A DNA stretch of 64,000 bases from Liriodendron chinense (lineage: Eukaryota; Streptophyta; Magnoliopsida; Magnoliales; Magnoliaceae), in NCBI GenBank assembly GCA_003013855.2, contig PVNU02000424.1, positions 124,001 through 188,000 of the forward strand, given 5' to 3'. Both the position numbers and the translations under genes were made by a program. Below are positions 58,438 through 64,000 of the stretch, piece after piece. Each line of letters begins with the position of its first letter. Positions within the stretch are counted from its first letter, which is position 1. The notes beneath the pieces were generated by a model. It had not been told where the DNA came from and ran no database searches. It worked only from the letters and a program-made list of their open reading frames with translations.

Positions 58438-59955
58438 TGTAGACACCCCACCTTCGGTTACACTGTTGGTAGAGATAGCTGGATGAATGGAGGACCATAC
58501 CCCCAAATCCCAAGTCCAAACTCAGCCAAACTCACCCTTGTAAGCCCCATTCCATAGCCCAATTCAAGCCTGAACCCAGTCAACCCAGTCCTAAACATCA
58601 CCCTGAAAAACCCCCATAAGAAAAGCCAGTAAAAAAATCCCAAAAAAGTCAAACTCACTGAGTCAACCCACTGAGTCAACCCGCTGAATCAACTCGTCGA
58701 GTCAAAACACTGAGTCAACCCGTCGAGTCAACCCGTCGAGTCAAATCATCGAGTCGACCCGCTGAGTCAACTCACTGAGTCGACCCAGCAAGTCAAACAG
58801 CAGCCCCGAGGGTGTGACCGTACCTCGCTGGAAATCGAGGAACGGCCGTACGGGCGGCCCATAGCAGGCCGCCCAAAATAAATTACGAAAAGTGCCACTC
58901 CTCGCTGCTATAAATACCCCCCTCCCCTTCTCATTTCAGCATCCCTTCAAGTCCAGCTAGTCCGGGTGCGGTCCGAGTCTTCCTTCACCCCTTAGCCCAT
59001 TTTTCCACCAAGGAAAGCCCGAGTGAGGAGAGCCTAGCCCTGGTCCAGCCCAGCCTGACCACTGGTCCAAGCCTCCCAAGCCATCCAAGTCTTGATCCAG
59101 CCACTCGAAGCCAATCCTTGCGACACCTCCGTCCACCCAGCTACTCTTTTCCAGCATCATCTCATTTGCATCTAGCATAAGTGCAACATTTACTTTTCCT
59201 CCAACCCCCCTGCTTCACTGTAAGCACCTTGATTCTTCAAGCACACTGCATATGTCTTAAATTAAGCACCTGTCAGTTCGAGCGTATGCTCTGGGCTTGC
59301 CCGTTGTTGGAACCTGCCCATCAGAAACTCTTACTGTTCAGACCTGCATTCATGCTTCACCATAAAACACCTTGATCATTCAAGCACACTGCATACGTCT
59401 TACATTAAGCACCTGTCAGTTCGAGCGTACGCTCTGGGCTTGCCCGTTGTTGGAACCTGCCCATCAGAAACTCTTACTGTTCAGACCCGCATTCATGCAT
59501 CATGTCATCCATGAGAATATACGAGGATTAAACTAGACTTTCAAGTATTCGATCGATTCTGTGAAGTAGAGACCGTACTTCGGTACGGGCAGTGTGTGGG
59601 GTGCTTAACCTCTTCCCACCCTGTAACCGTGATCCCTTACCTTGAATCTCTGGCCGCAGATCAAAAGGAGTTATTTTAGAGGAAGGAATCTTCGGATCCC
59701 CTTCTCTAACGTTTCTACGGGGTCTAGCCGACCGTAGATTCGAAGTAATTGGCTAGTGGCGACTCTGGTCTTATATAAATTCACTTAAACACATCCAGCC
59801 TAAGCACGACTACCAAACAAAGCCCTCGAGAACGAGGCAAGCCAGTGGCACAAATGGCGATTTCGCACCCACGCATCCTCCTCTCCTTCTTTTCCCGAAA
59901 GGGGAAGGGACGAGAACAACGTCGTGTGGGAGAGCGGAAACGGCGAGGGTCCACA
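58438..59955 (+). repeat. Element C 3' LTR
   Basis: The same 1518-bp length as the 5' LTR, with about 23 substitutions and two compensating changes in GAGTCAACC repeat number near 58675-58745. Confidence 0.95.
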
Positions 59956-59960
59956 CTAAA

Positions 59961-60505
59961 ACTAGAAGAAGAAGAAAACTAGTTGTAGGAAGCTAGGAAG
60001 CCTCCTAGGTCTTGATCTCTTTGCTCCCCACGTTGCTAGATGGGTTAGGAAGAGGCTGTAGGTGTCCTTTTATAGCTTAGAGGCATCACCGACTTGGAAG
60101 AAACGTGGAACTACGGAGTTCTCCCGCACTTAGGAAACCCAAAAATCGAAATTTAGAAGGTTGCACTCGCTGTCTATATGTGGCCTACCGGTCTTGACCT
60201 GTCTTTTGTCATTCCAGGGAGTTAACTACCTCTTGGCCGACCGGTCTTGACCGGTCGGGCCTTCAGTTTTTTTCATTTTCCTTCTTTCTTTCTTCCTCGT
60301 CCTCCTCTCTTTCTTCATCATTCTTTGGCTCACCTTTGATCCTCATCAAAAGGCTCCTAAATGTGCTCCTTTTGGTCTATAATTGGGCGAAGTCGCTCTC
60401 ATTCCTACAAGCACAAAACAAGCATTAGATGGCTTTTTAAACATGAAAACCATGCATAGAATGTGATGTAATGGGTTGGCAAATGTATAAATTGGAGGTT
60501 CAACA
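59961..60505 (-). repeat. Element B 3' LTR, right part
   Basis: Continues the LTR interrupted at 41257 and ends TTGGAGGTTCAACA, the same border as the element's outer end at 63654. It is very similar to 63191-63654. Confidence 0.8.
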
Positions 60506-61640
60506 CACCCCTCAACCATCTTTTTGCTAGTCCCGAGCAAAACATGCGTGAAACAAGTTTAACCTCCAAAAACCAACTCTCCTTCAGAAACTATTTTTCT
60601 ATCCATTCCAAGACATACAAGTGTAAAATTCAGAAAAATTTGGTAATAAAAGTTGAAACCTTAAACTCTCAAAACACAATAAGTGTCCATATGAAATTTC
60701 CGTTGATTGGTTGATAAATAGAAGAACTAGAACAAATTCAACCTAGTGTGCATGGTGAAAGTTCATCTTATGAGTTTCTGGGATTATCTTCTCCATAGAT
60801 CAACTAAACTAAGGATTTCAAGGTGTACAGAGCAACAACAAGCCTATGACAGGAATTTTTCTTACCGTCCTTCTGATGGCTTTCACACTACGTCCCATTT
60901 TCGGCTTTGGTTATGGGTAGACCATCCCCCGGTTGGTAATAGGTAGCCCTTTTCGGAGTTTTCCACCATTTTTTTCCATCATTCCTTTTTCTTTTATATT
61001 AGATAGGATTTTTAGAAATCCATATCTTTCGTTATTTTCCCATGGACAAGGATGGACAAAGTACCCCAGCTTGGTTCCTCAACACCTTAAATCTAAGTTT
61101 AGCCAATCCACAAATCACATAATCCTTTCAAACCATGAAAATCGTGTAATGTGAACTAGGTGTAAAAGTGTTCAAATTTTCTATCAATCATATAAATAGA
61201 GGAATTCACATATAAAACCATGATATTAAAAGTAGTTCAAGACTTGCAACATCACTCACTTCATATCTCCTTTTTTTTATACTTGTATCATCCCGAATGC
61301 ATAGAAACAACGTTTTCTAAAAATAGTTTTGAATTTTAGAAAAATAAAATTTTTTCTACATAATTGCTCAAAATGTCACAAAAGCTAGTAGATTCATCTA
61401 AGGAATCTCACCCCCAACCAAAATCTTACATTGTCCTCAATGTAAAAAGATATGCAATAAGCATGACATGAGAGCAATGAAATAAAACAGAGGAGAGTGA
61501 GAACGAGAGTACCTGAGGTAGCAAGTTGATCAATTATAGCATCTTCCATTGTCTCGATGAGACTTATTCAATCCTAATTGCAAAAAAAAAAAAAAAAATC
61601 CTAACCTACCTACCTACCTTTGATTAGTCTGATCGACTAC
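60506..61640 (-). other. Element B internal non-coding part
   Basis: No coding frame. It matches the corresponding part of element A (36857-38030) block by block, including the purine tract next to the LTR and TACATTGTCCTCAATGTAA. A poly-A run lies at about 61582-61598. Confidence 0.5.
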
Positions 61641-61644
61641 ATGA

Positions 61645-63134
61645 TCAAATTTGAGCAGGATCTTCATGAATTTCAATAAATTTCTCATGAGGACCATCCA
61701 AAGTCCTGCTCGACAGTAGACATGGGTGCTTGTCTTCATTGAAGTTATGTGCACCACATGCATGATAGGAGGAGATAAGAGCAGCAAAAAGATATCTCCT
61801 CAAATTCTGATTTGGGTTATGATTAATTAAAAATGGGTTCTCCCAATCAGAATTTTCAGTGGGCTGAAGGACCCATGATGGTGGAGAGACATTTATCAAG
61901 TTTTCATTGGTTAAAGATGTCTCCTCCACAAATTCAGAATTGTACGGTGCTTCCACAAACAATGGTAAAGAGTGTAAATCAGTGGAATGATGTTCTTCAG
62001 ACACCGACACCGTGTCTAACAAAATATCTAACTCCTTAATCATCTCATCATTAAGATCATAGGAGTGGGCCAAGCATTCCTCTAAGAAATCGAGATAGTC
62101 AGATGAAGGATCATGATCTTGCTTGAGTGAGTGCAAAAATTCAGTTTCGATGGTGAGGGACTCCCCCTTCATGGAGTGAAATTCTTCCATACTAGGTTCT
62201 CCATAACTAGTATGAGACACCAAGTTGGAAGTATGTAAGGCTTTGACAATTCTTGAATAATGGGGTCGTTTGAATTTTCAAAGTGAGCCAAGCATTCGTC
62301 CAAAGAATCTGAATTTTCACTCATGGGAGTTTCATTCTCCACATTAAAATTAAGTATGTCAAGTTGGTGGAGTGACTCAAAAATATCATCCTCAGCCATC
62401 TCTCTAGCATGCATATCCTCTAGAGACTTATAATCAGTATGCCCCTTGGAAAAAGAAACCATAGGTTCATAAGCATTTATCAAACCCTCATTGTAGGCAA
62501 CCCCACTACCGCTTTCAAATTTTATGGATTCCTCGGGTTTGTCAACCGTCATTGAAATCTCTTCATCATTAAGTTCAAAGCATCCAAAAGAGATAGTGGA
62601 CTCACCATAATTGATGATGACATTGGGATCATCGAAATTAATCTCCTATAAAAGTCTATTCATTAAATCCGAAGAAGGTGGGACTTGGGTAGCCCCATCC
62701 TCCTCATTAAAGGGGATTGATTCGATGCCCCCAATTTCGGGCTCAACGTCTTCACAAGATGGCGAGTAAGCTTGATTTGATTGTTCATCTACATACTCAT
62801 TCCGTATTTCCTCAAGTATTTGTGTATACATGTCATCACAAGAGGAAGACGTTTCAGGGTGATTGTGAATAACCACGGTAGGTTCTTCCCTTAAACAAGG
62901 AGAATGGTGGTTTTCCCAATTAAGACCATATGCATTGTAGGATGAAGAGTTATATGATGGTTGATAGGCATATCTATACAAGTGATCACGCATTGTCTTA
63001 ACCGGTTGGCCACTATTCACTCGTTCCTTTTGTTGTTGCACACCTCCTACCATAACCAGTGGAACACTCATGTTATTTTCAATCCGGTAATCACGTAATT
63101 TTTCCCGGATAATCATTATTCGATTTTGCTTCAT
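61645..63134 (-). pseudogene. Element B copy of the conserved acidic ORF
   Basis: From ATG 63134 the minus frame runs 162 codons to a TAG at 62646 and continues in the same frame to 62169. A shift near 62230 leads into a third piece ending at 61645. Motifs in order: MKQNRIMIIREKLRDYR, NAYGLNWENHH, NVIINYGESTISF, SMTVDKPEES, DECLAHFENSND, VSPPSWVLQPTENSDWENP and RYLFAALISSYHACGAHNF. The same order is seen in element A. Strongly acidic, no enzyme motif; function unknown. Confidence 0.6.
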
Positions 63135-63190
63135 TCCGGTATTCTCTCATCGTCTTACGTCGTGTCTCAATATGTTTATTACTTTTATTA

Positions 63191-63654
63191 ATGTTAGGAA
63201 GAGGCTGCAGGTGTCCTTTTATAACTTAGAGTCATCACCGACTTGGAAGAAACACGGAACTACGGAGTCCTCCCGCACTTAGGAAACCCAAAATTGAAAT
63301 TTAGAAGGTTGCACTCGCTGTCTATATGTGGCCGACCGGTCTTGACCTGTCTTTTGTCAGTCCAGGGAGCTGACTACCTGTTAGCCCATCGGTCTTGACC
63401 AGTCGGGCCTTCTGTTTTCTTCATTTTCCTTCTTTCTTTCTTCCTCTTCCTCCTCTCTTTCTTCACCATTCTTTGGCCCACCTTTGATCCTCATCAAAAG
63501 GCTCTTAAATGTGCTCCTTTTCGGCTCCAATTGGGCGAAGTCGCTCTCATTCCTACAATCACAAAACAAGCATTAGATGGGCTTTTTAAACATGAAAACC
63601 ATGCATATAATATGATGTAATGGGTTGGCAAATATATAAATTGGAGGTTCAACA
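63191..63654 (-). repeat. Element B 5' LTR, truncated
   Basis: Matches 60050-60505 at high identity (GTTAGGAAGAGGCTG, TCACCGACTTGGAAGAAAC). The inner part of the LTR and the primer site are missing; internal sequence is joined directly to mid-LTR near 63190. Confidence 0.8.
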
Positions 63655-64000
63655 TCTCGTCGGTTTTGATAGATACTTCGATCGATCGGAACTTTAGTTT
63701 TGATAGATACTTCGATTGATCAAAACTATTTCAAGTATCAGAGTTTTTGTCTAGAGAGTTGCAAACTTTTCTGCATATTTTTTTATATGATTTCGATGGA
63801 TCGAAATTCAGTCCAGCAGTATTTCAGGGTCATTTTCTAAACTTTTCGCATCTTGCTTTTCTGCCCTTGTAGCTCTACACTTTGACTTTTCTGGACAATT
63901 CATGACTTCTAACTTGATTTTTTGACACTTTTTCTTCACAATTCTTTTTGAACTCTAATTTCTTCTTTTAAGCATGAATTTGGTCTTCATCCTCAAGTTC
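63655..64000 (-). repeat. Element A 5' LTR, outer part
   Basis: Begins with the duplicated TCTCG and continues TCGGTTTTGATAGATACTTC. It is homologous to about 36319-36660 in the 3' LTR and runs off the window. Confidence 0.8.

Larger units (their letters stand above)
41258..59955 (+). mobile_element. Element C: 18.7-kb Tat-clade Ty3/gypsy retrotransposon
   Basis: It is bounded by 1518-bp LTRs and a perfect 5-bp duplication CTAAA (41253-41257 and 59956-59960). The order is LTR, primer site, gag, protease, RT, RNase H, second RNase H, integrase, a 7-kb 3' region with an antisense gene, purine tract, LTR. A second, plant-type RNase H after the normal one and an extra ORF in a long 3' region mark the Tat clade (Tat/Ogre/Retand). 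I did not place it in a subclade. There is no ORF upstream of gag as in Ogre. The LTRs differ at about 23 bases by eye, so insertion is recent relative to D. Confidence 0.95.
40600..63654 (-). mobile_element. Element B: relative of A inserted in A's LTR, itself split by C
   Basis: It starts TGTTCGCTCACC and ends GAGGTTCAACA, flanked by the perfect 5-bp duplication TCTCG (40595-40599 and 63655-63659). On the minus strand its 3' LTR is 40600-41257 plus 59961-60505, and its 5' LTR survives only as 63191-63654. The internal part (60506-63190) has the same conserved ORF as element A and no polymerase. The primer site and the inner part of the 5' LTR are deleted. Confidence 0.8.
35285..64000 (-). 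mobile_element. Element A: non-autonomous LTR retrotransposon, split by B; runs past the window end
   Basis: On the minus strand the order is 5' LTR (right), primer site, internal ORFs, purine tract and 3' LTR (left). The 5' LTR is present as 39949-40599 and, after insertion of B, 63655 to the window end; about 180 bp should follow outside. The internal part (36845-39948) has a conserved acidic ORF but no RT, protease or integrase, so the element is of the LARD or gag-only type. It truncates copy 7 of the foldback array at its left end. Confidence 0.75.

Overview
The window is nuclear DNA of a flowering plant and is almost wholly made of transposable elements, nested in each other. Evidence: plant-type Ty3/gypsy elements with plant tRNA primer sites, an L1-type LINE, hAT- and Mutator-like non-autonomous elements, and one recognisable host exon that matches the plant U11/U12-25K family. 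The dozens of foldback elements built around GTGGGGCCCACC...TGATG look like those of magnoliid genomes to me, but that is an impression I could not check. I found no CRISPR array, rRNA gene or tRNA gene.

Left part (1-18.3 kb): an LTR end at the left edge, gene-poor sequence with Mutator-like fragments, and a cluster of foldback elements (3.4-5.0 kb). Then comes an old Ty3/gypsy element 'D' (5990-13764, + strand). Its gag is split by a Mutator-like insertion, and its 3' LTR is cut off at a junction with a decayed LINE lying on the minus strand (13765-16401, perhaps to about 17.6 kb). At 18362-18599 (minus) lies a clean first exon of a U11/U12 25-kDa snRNP protein gene; its later exons are not visible.

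Middle (18.6-35.3 kb): a field of foldback elements that share a common body but have different termini. It includes a seven-copy tandem array (32319-35284) and an hAT-type element that jumped into a foldback with an 8-bp target duplication.

Right part (35.3-64 kb): a three-level nest, dated relative to each other by target site duplications. Element 'A' (minus; from 35285 to beyond the window end) is a non-autonomous LTR retrotransposon with a decayed tRNA-Asp-type primer site and a conserved acidic ORF but no polymerase. Its relative 'B' (minus, 40600-63654, duplication TCTCG) sits in A's 5' LTR. Element 'C' (plus, 41258-59955, 18.7 kb, duplication CTAAA) sits in B's LTR. C is a Tat-clade Ty3/gypsy element with gag, protease, RT, two RNase H domains and integrase. 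Downstream of pol it carries, on the opposite strand, a separate gene with an 82-nt intron that resembles the plant-mobile-domain/DUF7745 type. C's LTRs differ at only about 23 positions in 1.5 kb, yet gag-pol has at least four nonsense codons and two frameshifts.

How the parts work together: A and B would depend on another element's enzymes. C would once have made its own Gag-Pol and, from the other strand, an accessory protein of unknown role. The only gene I would assign to the host is the snRNP exon.
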